Source: Prolixibacteraceae bacterium
GTDB lineage: Bacteria > Bacteroidota > Bacteroidia > Bacteroidales > Prolixibacteraceae
Length of the DNA stretch: 64,000 nucleotides
Direction: 5' to 3'
NCBI GenBank assembly: GCA_019163175.1
Contig: JAFLKN010000016.1
Span: 124,001 to 188,000 of the forward strand
Of this stretch, positions 1-8,571 are shown piece after piece. A program made the translations under genes and the position numbers. The first letter of the stretch is position 1; each line of letters opens with the position of its first letter. A model generated the notes under the pieces. The model did no database searches, had not been told where the DNA came from, and saw only the letters and a list, made by a program, of their open reading frames with translations.

Positions 1-389
1 ATAAGAATTTCACGTACTGTAGTTAATTCTCCAACAGGACTAATTACAGCCAAATCAAACTTGCCGGCATTGTAATTGCTAAAAAGTAAAATGTGACTGT
101 TAATGACAATTTTCTCTACTAAACCATCACTGTTAAACCATACTGGATAAGGATCCCCGCCCTTATTGGGTTTTACCAATGCTTCAACTGGCTTTCCATT
201 GTTTTGCCTTACTGCAATGTATGAATCATCTATTCCTGAATAGACTAAGAAATCATAATCGGTTTCAGAACTAATGTCGGCGACAAAACTGGGGTTTTCC
301 TCTTTTTTATTGAAGATGTCATCGATAAAGTTACATGATGTAATTCCCATCATGAAAAGGACTAAGGTTAGAATGGCTTTTGTTTTCAT
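1..389 (-). CDS. Lipoprotein, partial (runs off left end)
   Basis: The minus-strand frame opens with ATG at 389-387 and stays open to base 1, giving about 129 residues without a stop. The N-terminus is a short basic stretch, a hydrophobic segment and a lipobox-like G-I-T-S-C, so the product is probably an exported lipoprotein. The mature part is rich in Asp, Asn and Tyr and has no catalytic motif I recognise. It points leftward, like the adjacent phage-like operon, but a strong terminator at 883-910 and about 490 non-coding bases separate them. It could be a chromosomal neighbour or cargo at the left edge of the element; the sequence does not decide. Confidence 0.6.
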   Translation of the reverse strand, partial: MKTKAILTLVLFMMGITSCNFIDDIFNKKEENPSFVADISSETDYDFLVYSGIDDSYIAVRQNNGKPVEALVKPNKGGDPYPVWFNSDGLVEKIVINSHILLFSNYNAGKFDLAVISPVGELTTVREIL

Positions 390-882
390 TATTTTGGGTT
401 TTAGAGGTTTTTAATCATAGTACCTTTTCGATACTGGATGTGACAAACTGGAAAATTATTATATGGAAACAAACTATTAGTTCATTTGCAGAAAGCTCTT
501 TAATTGCTTATAAGTTACAATTTTTTTTGAAGATTGTGAGTTTAATATTGACTTATTTAACGAACCCACCATTTTTTAGTATGAAACCCTTTTTAGAACT
601 AATAAACTGATTAAGATGTTTTTTTTAATGTTATTCTGTTTACTAAATTTCCATCTAAAATTTACTTCATTTGCCGAGATATCTTTCCAATTCAACATCC
701 TGGTACCGCAAAAGATTATTTTTTTTCGCTAAAAATAATTAAGCAACTCCTCTTTTTCCCAATCTATATGTTTTAGATACACGGACACCTTTGCTTCGCT
801 ATTTTGATAAAGCATGAAAAGCTTAGTTGACCTGTTTTTTTTAGGCTATTTTAAATTATGAACTAATAATATTTTTTCACAG
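390..882. other. Non-coding stretch at left edge of phage-like element
   Basis: About 490 AT-rich bases. The only open frame of note (380-610, + strand) starts at TTG and has the hydrophobic, low-complexity look of chance translation. I searched it for a copy of the att-like sequence at 12,836-12,869 and found none, so the left attachment site is either diverged or outside the window. Confidence 0.5.
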
Positions 883-910
883 AAAAAGCCTTGATTTCTC
901 AAAGCTTTTT
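883..910 (-). terminator. Rho-independent terminator of the phage-like structural operon
   Basis: On the minus strand a 12-bp stem (AAAAAGCTTTGA paired with TCAAGGCTTTTT, one G-U pair) closes a GAAA tetraloop and ends in a T run. The stem includes the TGA stop of the last small gene (899-901), so transcription of the structural operon should end exactly here. This argues that no tail or lysis genes follow in the same transcript. Confidence 0.75.
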
Positions 911-1138
911 CCTTCTATCTTTCTGTCCCAAAACAGAAATAGGTTGTTCTTCTTCTACAATTCCATACAATTCCTTTTTCCCCACCTCAGTCAATTCAAA
1001 ATATGGAAAACCCCTATCAAACAATTCCTTGCAGGTTTCAATTGGGATATCATCCCTGCTAAAATCAATTTCGCCGTGAGAGGGTGTGATAACCCTCCCA
1101 CGGCGAAGTTTTATGAATCTAAAATAATCAGTCCACAT
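899..1138 (-). CDS. Small hypothetical phage-like protein
   Basis: 79 residues, mixed charged and aromatic with a basic C-terminus (Asp-Arg-Arg-Lys-Lys-Leu). It starts 3 bases after the stop of the upstream 183-residue gene and its stop lies inside the terminator hairpin, so it is the last gene of the leftward structural operon. No known domain recognised. Size and position would suit a small connector or accessory protein of the capsid, but that is only inference. Confidence 0.55.
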   Translation of the reverse strand: MWTDYFRFIKLRRGRVITPSHGEIDFSRDDIPIETCKELFDRGFPYFELTEVGKKELYGIVEEEQPISVLGQKDRRKKL

Positions 1139-1141
1139 GGC

Positions 1142-1693
1142 TTATTGACCCAATGCTTCAGTTAATGGAATTGTACCTGTATAAACGTAAACATTAGCCG
1201 TTTTGTAGGTAAATTCCATAGAAATTCCCTTTCTCGCTGCTGTTTCCTTTCCGGTACCAAAACCGTCCGGAGCTCCAGCATAAACAGCGGGGCGAAGGCT
1301 GTCACCCATAATATAGGTTTGTCCATCGCTGTCTTTGACGATGAAAACCAGGTTTTCATTCTTGGCCGCATTCATGAACCCCAGAAGCTTTTTCTGCAAT
1401 CCAGGAGAAAAGAGGGTCAGATGTTCCACGAACGATTTCCCATCTATTTCTCCAACCGGTTCGATAGAAAATTCCCCGGTATCATCGGTGATATAAAGAC
1501 TGAACAGGCGTTTTCCCGCTTTCATGACCAATTCCCCGGTGAGGGCAGCATTCGCCTCCAGTGTTGTCGGGTTTAATGGTTTGGTTGGCCAGTTGAGTAC
1601 ATCGGCATGAAAGCCGAAGTACACCTCCTGGATCAACCCGCCCATGTTTTGACCATCGGGCAGATTTTTATTGATGTCAGTAAATTCAATCAT
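1142..1693 (-). CDS. Putative phage structural protein downstream of capsid
   Basis: 183 residues. The sequence alternates short polar beta-like segments with Gly-rich turns and includes a stretch reading V-F-I-V-K-D-S-D-G-Q followed by a Thr/Tyr-rich C-terminus ending in V-Y-V-Y-T-G. This layout resembles small beta-rich structural proteins that sit next to the major capsid gene in Bacteroidota prophages (from memory). It lies 12 bases downstream of the capsid gene in the same operon. It might be a head decoration, head-tail or tail-tube-like protein; the sequence does not decide. Confidence 0.5.
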   Translation of the reverse strand: MIEFTDINKNLPDGQNMGGLIQEVYFGFHADVLNWPTKPLNPTTLEANAALTGELVMKAGKRLFSLYITDDTGEFSIEPVGEIDGKSFVEHLTLFSPGLQKKLLGFMNAAKNENLVFIVKDSDGQTYIMGDSLRPAVYAGAPDGFGTGKETAARKGISMEFTYKTANVYVYTGTIPLTEALGQ

Positions 1694-1705
1694 AGTTGGT
1701 TAAGA

Positions 1706-2659
1706 TTAAGGAGTTGGCTGTATATTCGTCCATACAGCTTGATTTATTCCGAATCCAAGGCCTTCAGACCAGTCACCTAAAACAGCTACTGAACGTTTTG
1801 ATTCTTCCATTTTGAACGTGTTTTTAGTTATGGTTGCAGGTGAAATATGCAGGAAATTCTCCGATGGAGTGCAGAAAATATCATTCGTTTCCACCATGGA
1901 AGCCAGACCTTTGATCTTTAATGGTGTAAAGTCGATGCCGGTATTGATGTCCTGATCTGATTTGTTCTGATAATATCCCTGTGCCCGTTTATCCTGAAGG
2001 TATTTTTTACACCAGTACTGGCTCATGCAGATGTCCATAGAAATGCCCTGGTACACTTCAGCAATTTTGTCGGTGAACTCTTCCACCTGATCAAAAATCT
2101 GGTCTTTATCCAATGGGCCAATGTTGATCGTATTTATCGTTCCTGCATCTACACCATCCTGAAGCAGTTTCTTCAGCCCGTCCATACCGGTACCATCAGC
2201 ACCGGCAGTTCCGGCGGCAGGTGCGGCATAAACTCCCTTGTAATATTCGTTCAGTTCCATATCCTGATCGATTTGCCGGGCATAATAAACCTCGATCAGC
2301 CATTTCACGAACGGCCACTCTTTGCGGTCAGTCTGTTTGGCAGTTAAGAACCCGAGCCAGGTTGCATAGAGCTCATCGGGCATAAACTCATCGTCAATCT
2401 TGAACCGGAACTGACGAATTTCGTTGGGAACAATTTCCACCCCACCTTTTTGGGTGAATGCTTTCTGGAAAGGTTGGACCAAGGTTCTGAACGTGGCATT
2501 TGCTAAACGGAAGATTGTATCATCCGTTTTGATAGGAGTTGCCAGATTGGTGATTTGGCGACCTTGGGAGAGTAAAGAAAGTATGCGTTTCTTGTTTTGT
2601 CCGGCATCCTGGTAGTACGCACCGTACTCCTGAACAATTGCTGTAGTAGTTATTGACAT
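1706..2659 (-). CDS. Major capsid protein (HK97-fold-like)
   Basis: 317 residues, a normal length for a processed or small HK97-type coat protein. The order fits: an N-terminal helical region, a long central domain with amphipathic helices, a low-complexity Ala/Gly loop (about residues 145-157), then beta-rich segments ending with a stretch about asserting a fixed peptide region (I-D-F-T-P-L-K-I-K-G-L). It lies 12 bases downstream of a ClpP-type protease/scaffold gene, the usual maturation partner of an HK97-type coat. I assign the capsid role from fold-like pattern and context, not from an alignment. It is one of very few structural genes in the element. Confidence 0.6.
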   Translation of the reverse strand: MSITTTAIVQEYGAYYQDAGQNKKRILSLLSQGRQITNLATPIKTDDTIFRLANATFRTLVQPFQKAFTQKGGVEIVPNEIRQFRFKIDDEFMPDELYATWLGFLTAKQTDRKEWPFVKWLIEVYYARQIDQDMELNEYYKGVYAAPAAGTAGADGTGMDGLKKLLQDGVDAGTINTINIGPLDKDQIFDQVEEFTDKIAEVYQGISMDICMSQYWCKKYLQDKRAQGYYQNKSDQDINTGIDFTPLKIKGLASMVETNDIFCTPSENFLHISPATITKNTFKMEESKRSVAVLGDWSEGLGFGINQAVWTNIQPTP

Positions 2660-2671
2660 GGCTATTTGGAA

Positions 2672-3799
2672 TTAAGAATTTTGGTCGACGTGTTTATTGT
2701 GAGGCAGACTATTGATTACATCCCATTGAACTTCATCAGATACTGGATCCGATTTATCCTGATTTCCGGCAGGCTGGACAGATGGCTTTTTAGCCAGTAG
2801 CGTTCGGATTGCCTGAGCTTTCGCTTCAGGAGTCTGTGCACTGGATATGCTAGGATCAATCGAATCAAAGGGATTGTAGGCATTACTAAGTTCAGTTCTC
2901 GCAGAATCACGCTCAGTAATTGCAGCATCGCGTTGAGCAACTATTTGCTGATCCTGACTTAGTCTATCTTCAATAGATTCCAGCTGCTGTTGATTGAGAA
3001 AAACACCTTCATCGCTGGATTCCAGTTTGTCAACATTCAACACCTTATTTACATTCAAAAATTGGTTTTTCATTTCCACAGTATTTTTTGGTTTAACTTC
3101 TTTTTCATCTTCTTTTTGCTTTTTGGTGATTCGGTTCCACATCCTGTTAAAAAGAGACTCTTCGTCAACTGTTACCTGGGCATTTGTTTTCAATGATTTG
3201 CGCGGGGGATCCGGAAGTCCATTGCCGGTAATCATTGCCACCATTTGCATGTTATCCAGAAAATTGACGGCTACCTCGGGACTAAACACTTCATCCACGA
3301 ATCCCCAATCCAAAGCCTCTTCTGCTGTAAGCCAGGTTTGCTGCTTCATCAGATGGATTATTTCATCCAATGTTTTACCAGTTCTTTTTACATACATTTT
3401 AGCCAGCTGCAGGGTGATTTTGGCCAGCTGTTGTTTTTGAGCTTCCAGTTTTGCAATCAGGGTATCAATTTCATCCTCGTTCATCGTTCCCCATTCGTCG
3501 ACCCAGTTCATAGCTTTATGGATCAGGTAAAATGAGTTTTCATTCATCCGGACTGTTTTGGCACCCAAAGAAATCAAGGTGGCAGAACTGGCCACAAAAG
3601 CTGAAAGTTCGGCAGTAACATTGCCATGTTCCACGAACTGGTCGTAAATGTTAAGGGCATCATCGACAGATCCACCCAGACTTGAGATTTTAACCAGCAC
3701 CTGATTTTTGGATTGGCTGGCCAGTTCATTTCGGATAAACTGTTTCGAGTAGGCATAAGGACCTATATACCCGTCAATAATTATCGTTTTGGTCGTCAT
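2672..3799 (-). CDS. Prohead protease (ClpP/S14-type) fused to scaffold-like C-terminus
   Basis: 375 residues. The first ~190 residues match the S14/ClpP fold: an I-S-S-L-G-G-S-V-D-D-A oligomerisation/substrate-strand motif (about 38-48), a nucleophile segment F-V-A-S-S-A (Ser71 by alignment with the ClpP A-A-S-M-G motif), and the active-site His in Y-L-I-H-K (His94). The acidic third member is probably in the W-G-F-V-D-E segment (about 165-170). From about 220 on it turns into a charged, Gln/Glu-rich coiled-coil-like tail, as in fused protease/scaffold proteins that build and then clear a prohead. It directly precedes the capsid gene and is probably self-cleaved on maturation. Confidence 0.7.
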   Translation of the reverse strand: MTTKTIIIDGYIGPYAYSKQFIRNELASQSKNQVLVKISSLGGSVDDALNIYDQFVEHGNVTAELSAFVASSATLISLGAKTVRMNENSFYLIHKAMNWVDEWGTMNEDEIDTLIAKLEAQKQQLAKITLQLAKMYVKRTGKTLDEIIHLMKQQTWLTAEEALDWGFVDEVFSPEVAVNFLDNMQMVAMITGNGLPDPPRKSLKTNAQVTVDEESLFNRMWNRITKKQKEDEKEVKPKNTVEMKNQFLNVNKVLNVDKLESSDEGVFLNQQQLESIEDRLSQDQQIVAQRDAAITERDSARTELSNAYNPFDSIDPSISSAQTPEAKAQAIRTLLAKKPSVQPAGNQDKSDPVSDEVQWDVINSLPHNKHVDQNS

Positions 3800-3885
3800 A
3801 AATGCTTTATTTCCGGCAAGTTTAGAGCATAAAAAAGGTGGTCAAAAGGACATTGACCACCATGAAAAGCAGAATTTCAGTTGAA

Positions 3886-4344
3886 TTAATTGGAAAATGG
3901 ATCCTGAATAAACTGGGCCTTGCTGATCTGTTTCCCGTAAAATGATACGGTATGTCCGTTTCTATCCGGGATATCAGAACCAGTCTCAAGGTTGAAAGAT
4001 ACCCTCAATGGGATTTGTGGAGTCCCTGCCACTTTGAATTGTTCGTTCTGATCCAGGATGATGACTACCCACTTTCTCCGGCTCATACCATTGATGATTT
4101 CCTGGGCCTCCAACGAATCCTTGGGAATAAAGGCGTTGATTTCAGTTTGGTAAACCGTTCCTAAATTTTCTTTTGTTTCTTTTTCAGAAAATGAAAGGCT
4201 TCCGGAGGAACAATACAATTGAATGATATTGGCAGTTGATAAAAATGAAATTGTATTGAGGTTTATTGTAAGCTCAGCTGGAGGTATTGCCCAAATAGAT
4301 AAGAGTCCTCCAAGGTTGTCGGTTGGTTTATTCAGTTGCTTCAT
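3886..4344 (-). CDS. Conserved phage-like protein, unknown role
   Basis: 152 residues, beta-rich, no signal peptide or transmembrane segment. The opening M-K-Q-L-N-K-P-T-D-N-L-G-G-L motif is one I associate with small proteins of Bacteroidota prophage structural regions, but I cannot name a family. It overlaps the end of the upstream gene (4328-4918) by 17 bases, implying translational coupling, and is 86 bases upstream of the protease gene. A head or connector-associated role is plausible by position only. Confidence 0.45.
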   Translation of the reverse strand: MKQLNKPTDNLGGLLSIWAIPPAELTINLNTISFLSTANIIQLYCSSGSLSFSEKETKENLGTVYQTEINAFIPKDSLEAQEIINGMSRRKWVVIILDQNEQFKVAGTPQIPLRVSFNLETGSDIPDRNGHTVSFYGKQISKAQFIQDPFSN

Positions 4345-4918
4345 ACTCTTTTTTTGCCCTTTTACTAATTGTCCCTAATTCATACAGATTGTGCAAAACT
4401 ATTTTTTCAATTTTATTAAAAATTTCACCGTTGAAATCGAGCGGTTCCTTCATGCCGTTGCGATAAAAGTCCTTTTTGATGGTTTCGTACTGCCAGGAAT
4501 TCTCATCAAATTGAAATTTTTCCTGAAACCGGGCTATACTGATGAAAGGAGGCATCCCCATGGCGACATACACCCCTACGAATGATCGCATCAGACATTT
4601 GGCCCTATCTTCAAAACGCTTTCCGAAAGCTACAATGTCGGTGCGTGTCAGTTCCCATCCATAACGGTAAAAGTCATGCTGAGAGATAAAAACTTCTGCG
4701 GTTTCAGTATAAGTGCAGATTTGTTCCGGGTATTGTTTGTCACGCGAAGTATTCGGCTTTTTCAGCAGGTTGAGAAAAAAGCGGTTGGTATCCGGATCTG
4801 TCGTGAAATCGGCCGGATCGCCAAAATTGATTGAAAGAAACCTTTTAACGTAAGGCTTTACAGGAATAGAAACAATAAACTTTTCGGGCATAAAAAATCG
4901 GGTAAAATGATTTGACAC
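4328..4918 (-). CDS. Conserved phage-like protein, first gene of the structural operon
   Basis: 196 residues with a segment K-P-Y-V-K-R-F-L near the start, several Trp/Tyr/Phe residues in the middle, and a basic, charged C-terminal helix. It starts 21 bases downstream of a perfect TAnnTTTG box on the minus strand, so it is probably the first gene of the late operon. The mix of aromatic and basic residues could suit a nucleic-acid-binding or regulatory protein; I recognise no domain and do not assign a function. Confidence 0.5.
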   Translation of the reverse strand: MSNHFTRFFMPEKFIVSIPVKPYVKRFLSINFGDPADFTTDPDTNRFFLNLLKKPNTSRDKQYPEQICTYTETAEVFISQHDFYRYGWELTRTDIVAFGKRFEDRAKCLMRSFVGVYVAMGMPPFISIARFQEKFQFDENSWQYETIKKDFYRNGMKEPLDFNGEIFNKIEKIVLHNLYELGTISKRAKKEYEATE

Positions 4919-4938
4919 ATTTCCCCGGACAGCTGATG

Positions 4939-4946
4939 CAAATATA
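4939..4946 (-). promoter_or_regulatory. Candidate -7 box (TATATTTG) for the structural operon
   Basis: On the minus strand TATATTTG matches the Bacteroidota -7 consensus TAnnTTTG exactly and sits 21 bases before the ATG of the 196-residue gene. I see no clear TTG at the -33 position, so the promoter may need an activator, as expected for a late operon. Predicted start of transcription is around 4934. Confidence 0.45.
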
Positions 4947-5046
4947 CAAAAAATAAGCCCGCGGTTACGGTTTCGGTTGGTGGTTTCAGACCAATAACTT
5001 TAAGATTATTTCACACTAATTTTATAAACTTTAGGATTCCAGACCC

Positions 5047-5143
5047 TACATTTGTAATACATTTTTTTTCATAAGTTTAGGTTTAGTTAGGTTAGTTAGT
5101 TTAAGAGAGGAAAGGTAGGACAGAGGTTCTACCTTTTGTTTTT
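5047..5143 (+). ncRNA. Candidate small RNA between replication and structural modules
   Basis: A perfect TACATTTG -7 box (5047-5054) is followed by a leader with repeated GTTTAG/GTTAG units (about 5075-5102) and then a clean intrinsic terminator: AAAGGTAG (5111-5118), a 10-base loop, CTACCTTT (5129-5136) and a T7 run. No open frame fits between promoter and terminator, so a transcript of about 80 nt is the simplest reading. It runs opposite to both flanking operons. No -33 TTG is visible. Confidence 0.35.
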
Positions 5144-5232
5144 TTAACCTGGTTGATTCTCCTGGCTATCGATTCAACAATCCGGATTATATCCTATCAT
5201 ACTCCATTTTTTGCAACGATTGCATTTTTTTT

Positions 5233-5463
5233 GTTCCATTTGTTCCACCCATTATTTTTGTTTATAAATAGCAGTAGCCCAGACAAATAAAAGGCGGAAC
5301 TTTTTATTTGTGATTTGTTCCGGTTTGTTCCATTTGTTCCGGTTTTAAGAGAAATGGAACATTTGGAACTTTCAGAACTTTATTCCTAAAAAAAAATATT
5401 AAAGTCTAATGTATTGCAAACCAAATAATTTCATGCCTTTGGAACAAACGGAACTTTTGGAAC
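5233..5463. repeat. Iteron-like GTTCC/GGAAC cluster, candidate replication origin
   Basis: Eleven copies of the pentamer GTTCC or its complement GGAAC occur here, most inside 9-mers like TTTGTTCCA. GTTCC starts at 5233, 5242, 5317, 5327 and 5336; GGAAC starts at 5296, 5356, 5365, 5441, 5450 and 5459. Within clusters the spacing is 9 or 10 bases. The block is non-coding and lies just past the primase/helicase gene, a common place for a phage or plasmid origin. Family-level interpretation is inference; a packaging or regulatory site is the alternative. Confidence 0.5.
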
Positions 5464-5501
5464 GCATTTTTTTGATTTTATCAATCGGAGCAAGTTTCTT
5501 G

Positions 5502-7472
5502 TCAGATTTTTACCCAGTCCTTTCGGTAAAAGGTGCAAAACCTGCCTTTTTTATTCTCAGCTACCGCTTCTCCTTTTGAATCTTCAAATCGATACACATA
5601 CCGTTGCGAAGGCCCGGGGCAGATATTGAAATTATCAACCAACAAATCTTTAATTTTTGATTTTGGGAACCGGAACTCCGAGTACTTGTTCAATTCCATA
5701 ACAATATCGGCAAGGGTGTAATTCAGTTCAAGCTCACTGAAAGTTACAAAACAATCATTTAGCCAATCCTCCAATTCTTTTTCAAGGATAGATTTGGTCT
5801 TGTCCATAACAAGCTGCAACGCTTCAGTAATGTACACTTCATCCGGAAACCAGAACCGTGTTGTTTTAACCGGATAATGCAAGCGGCGATTTTGCAGGAA
5901 GTTCAGAAAAGCCGGGATTTCCTTGCGCATTTTCTCCAGCATATCCGGATCATCCTTAAATCCCTGCTTGCGGAAACTGGGAACTTTCAATACGGCAAAA
6001 CGGTTTTCCCCCGGATCGATCTGCATGAAGTTGCGTTCGTTGTTGGAACAAAACAGCAAGTGGGTAAAATTCTCGACCACTTCGGCATTGGCTCCTTTCC
6101 CCTCCAGCCACATCACCTTTCCGGTTGCCATATTTTTGATCATTTCCTTGGTTGTTTTATCGTGTAGCGGGATGTGCCCTTCATCAATAGCCACAAATAG
6201 TTTTCCAGCAAAATGACTTGTAAACTTGGGATTGAATCGCTGATTGTCCAGAATGGCCATGTTCGCCCCGTAAATGAGCTTCAAAAAATCCAGAAATGTA
6301 CTTTTACCCGTATTTCGTTCTGAGCTGACCAGCGCCAGGATAGGAAGACGTTGCCGTGGATTTTGATAGGAAAGTTGAATGTAGTCCAGCCCAAATTCAA
6401 AAAGCACTTCACCTTCAATGTTGCAGACCGTGAAGATGTGTTTCAGAAATTTCTCAATTGTTGGCCACTCTCCGGCCACAGGTTCCCAATCTACCGGATG
6501 GTAGATGTTGAACAGGTTGCTTACAATGCCATTGTGATTGGAGGTGATAACCCGCTGGTACTCTCCCGAGTTATTGGGTTTGTTTACAAACGAATCGTAA
6601 CGTGGAATCTGTTTGATAAAATCCTTTCCATAGTCCCTGCCAATTTCACCGATCGCCCACGGTTTTAAGACTTCCTCATATTCGTCATGGGCATTGGTGA
6701 CCATGATCCGCTTATAATAATAAGGACCCACGCGCAGATAAAGTTTGGCATCCGTGTATTGTATTTTCTCCAGCTTATCCCCGTCATGGCAATAACATAC
6801 CGATTTGTAAACAAACTCGTTTTGTTTCAGGCGGTCGGCATGGTAACTGTAAAAGGTAATAGCATCCTTTAGCCTCAGGTGAGCATACAGCCTGTTCATG
6901 CTCAGTTCAGTCAGGTTAATGCAATCAAAAAATGGGTTCTCCTGAGATTTATAGTTTTGGAGATTTTTATAAGTCCTATCCGGGTGTTTAATTTCCAGTT
7001 CATCCAGGGTTATCACACCCTCAAATTGAAACTGGTGTTTGATGTTTGCCCAGATCAGGGTGATATTCCGATCGAAAGCATTTAATAAATCCTTGAACTT
7101 TTTAACTGCATAATACACATTGAAAAGCGGTCCGGATAAATCTTTCTCACTGCCATAGGAATAACCCGGATCGAGCACATTCGAGTTGTAAACCAATACG
7201 AGGGTATTTACTTTTTTAACCTGAAGCAGTTGGGTTAATTCGGGATGCAGAACCTGAAGGTTTTCCGAGTTCTGCTGAGTGATTCCCTTGTAGGCTATTA
7301 TTGGAACACTTGCCTTTTGAGCAGACTCAGCAGTAAATGGAAGATCCGTAACAAAAAGAGAAGCGATCCTTTTTTGATCGCTTGCAGTTTTTGGAATATA
7401 GATTGTTTGATCGCCAGCTGGCTGGTTGGCCGGGTTTAGCGATTTAAAAGTAAGTTCAGTAAAAGTTGTCAT
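5502..7472 (-). CDS. Phage primase/helicase-type replication ATPase
   Basis: 656 residues. The C-terminal half holds an AAA+/superfamily-3 helicase core: Walker A-like S-S-E-R-N-T-G-K-S-T (about residue 385), Walker B-like L-F-V-A-I-D-E (about 425) and a downstream sensor-like L-F-C-S-N-N-E-R. The N-terminal half has no clear zinc finger, so it resembles the primase-helicase proteins grouped under DUF5906 in phages (from memory). It would unwind, and perhaps prime, the element's own origin; the iteron cluster lies just downstream. Its start overlaps the end of the upstream gene (7469-8047) by 4 bases, a coupled ATGA junction. This is the element's autonomous replication gene. Confidence 0.65.
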   Translation of the reverse strand: MTTFTELTFKSLNPANQPAGDQTIYIPKTASDQKRIASLFVTDLPFTAESAQKASVPIIAYKGITQQNSENLQVLHPELTQLLQVKKVNTLVLVYNSNVLDPGYSYGSEKDLSGPLFNVYYAVKKFKDLLNAFDRNITLIWANIKHQFQFEGVITLDELEIKHPDRTYKNLQNYKSQENPFFDCINLTELSMNRLYAHLRLKDAITFYSYHADRLKQNEFVYKSVCYCHDGDKLEKIQYTDAKLYLRVGPYYYKRIMVTNAHDEYEEVLKPWAIGEIGRDYGKDFIKQIPRYDSFVNKPNNSGEYQRVITSNHNGIVSNLFNIYHPVDWEPVAGEWPTIEKFLKHIFTVCNIEGEVLFEFGLDYIQLSYQNPRQRLPILALVSSERNTGKSTFLDFLKLIYGANMAILDNQRFNPKFTSHFAGKLFVAIDEGHIPLHDKTTKEMIKNMATGKVMWLEGKGANAEVVENFTHLLFCSNNERNFMQIDPGENRFAVLKVPSFRKQGFKDDPDMLEKMRKEIPAFLNFLQNRRLHYPVKTTRFWFPDEVYITEALQLVMDKTKSILEKELEDWLNDCFVTFSELELNYTLADIVMELNKYSEFRFPKSKIKDLLVDNFNICPGPSQRYVYRFEDSKGEAVAENKKGRFCTFYRKDWVKI

Positions 7473-8047
7473 TCGTTGGCATGTTTGGCTTGTTCCTGAA
7501 TGTGCAGACCAATAGCCTGCAGATTTTTGATTTTGTTTTCCGCTTTAGCATTGCTTATCCGGGGTAGATCCTGTTTAAATTGGTCGGCATGGCTCATGGA
7601 GATTTCGGAAGCAGCTCGTGCCCGTTCACAAGCGTACTGTTCGAACCAGGAGAGCACCTTCATCCCATCAATTTCAGCAAACAGTTGGCCGAATTCACCT
7701 TTTTTAATCCGTCGGAATACCAGGTTGATATCAGCAAGATTTAGGTAAGGATATTCCTGAACAATGATTGTGGCTGTTTCTTCAATTTGATCCGGAGACA
7801 TCTTTCTCAAAGCATTAACAAAATCATTCAGGTTCACAATCCAAACAGAGATATAAGCAATCTGGAAGTCTTCCGAATATTCCCTGCGAATACTTCCCAG
7901 TGTTGGAGCCGCGCTTTTCAAGGTTCTGGCCGGGGTGTTCTCCTGCTGAAATACCCGAACACATTTGGCAGGTGAGTATTCAGCAAGGAAACATTGCTTT
8001 GTTGCCGGCAACTTAGCGGTGGATTGGTGTTTTATTATTTCTCCCAT
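7469..8047 (-). CDS. Hypothetical replication-module protein
   Basis: 192 residues, mostly helical, with a disordered N-terminal segment of about 50 residues rich in Thr, Pro and Gln, then a helical domain including M-S-P-D-Q-I-E and F-R-R-I-K-K-G-E-F-G-Q. The second part resembles proteins found next to phage primases in Bacteroidota. It lies 5 bases after the 160-residue gene and overlaps the helicase gene by 4 bases. A helicase-loading or replisome-accessory role fits the position; no catalytic motif is visible. Confidence 0.5.
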   Translation of the reverse strand: MGEIIKHQSTAKLPATKQCFLAEYSPAKCVRVFQQENTPARTLKSAAPTLGSIRREYSEDFQIAYISVWIVNLNDFVNALRKMSPDQIEETATIIVQEYPYLNLADINLVFRRIKKGEFGQLFAEIDGMKVLSWFEQYACERARAASEISMSHADQFKQDLPRISNAKAENKIKNLQAIGLHIQEQAKHANE

Positions 8048-8052
8048 TGATA

Positions 8053-8535
8053 TTAAAAGCCTAATCGATTCATTAAATGATTTTTATAGTCGACTTGCCG
8101 CTTGTCAACTAAATTCTTAGTTATACTGTTTTGCTCCTGAAGTTCATAGAAGCTTTTCCATCCTTTCCGGATTGACTGGTGAACGATTGCAATAGCTTTT
8201 TCCATATTGCCACCTGAAAGTTCCACTAGATCTTTTAGGGCTCCCTGTTCTCCAATCAGTTTATACGTGAATTGAAACTGCTGCTTTTTGTAATCCATCC
8301 AGAGCTTCCAGCATTGGCTAAACTGCGGCTCATTCCACGGCAATTCCACCTTGAGGTCACCTTCTGTTTGGTTTCGAACCCAGCTGTGAAAGTTGATCAG
8401 TACTTTTTGGTATTGATTGTAGCTGTTGGCCTGACTTTCTGTTATTTTTCCTTCATCAGCGAGCACCTGAAAAAGTTCCTGGAGCTGGCCAACTGCTTTG
8501 ACGTATTCGGAGATCATAGATTCTTTTTTTTGCAA
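8053..8535 (-). CDS. Hypothetical replication-module protein (replisome-organiser-like)
   Basis: 160 residues, helical throughout. The C-terminal half contains W-M-D-Y-K-K-Q-Q-F-Q-F-T-Y-K and A-I-A-I-V-H-Q-S-I-R-K-G-W-K, a pattern I associate with the C-terminal domain of phage replisome organisers that recruit a helicase. There is no winged-helix motif at the N-terminus. It is co-directional with the next two genes with a 5-base gap. The assignment is tentative and rests on pattern and neighbourhood. Confidence 0.5.
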   Translation of the reverse strand: MQKKESMISEYVKAVGQLQELFQVLADEGKITESQANSYNQYQKVLINFHSWVRNQTEGDLKVELPWNEPQFSQCWKLWMDYKKQQFQFTYKLIGEQGALKDLVELSGGNMEKAIAIVHQSIRKGWKSFYELQEQNSITKNLVDKRQVDYKNHLMNRLGF

Positions 8536-8571
8536 TTACATCTTCGTTCCCAATGAATTAAGAAATGGCTT

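Noticed and set aside
380-610. 76-codon + strand frame next to the left lipoprotein gene
   Set aside because: TTG start, very hydrophobic AT-driven composition, overlaps the promoter region of the lipoprotein gene and has no motif.
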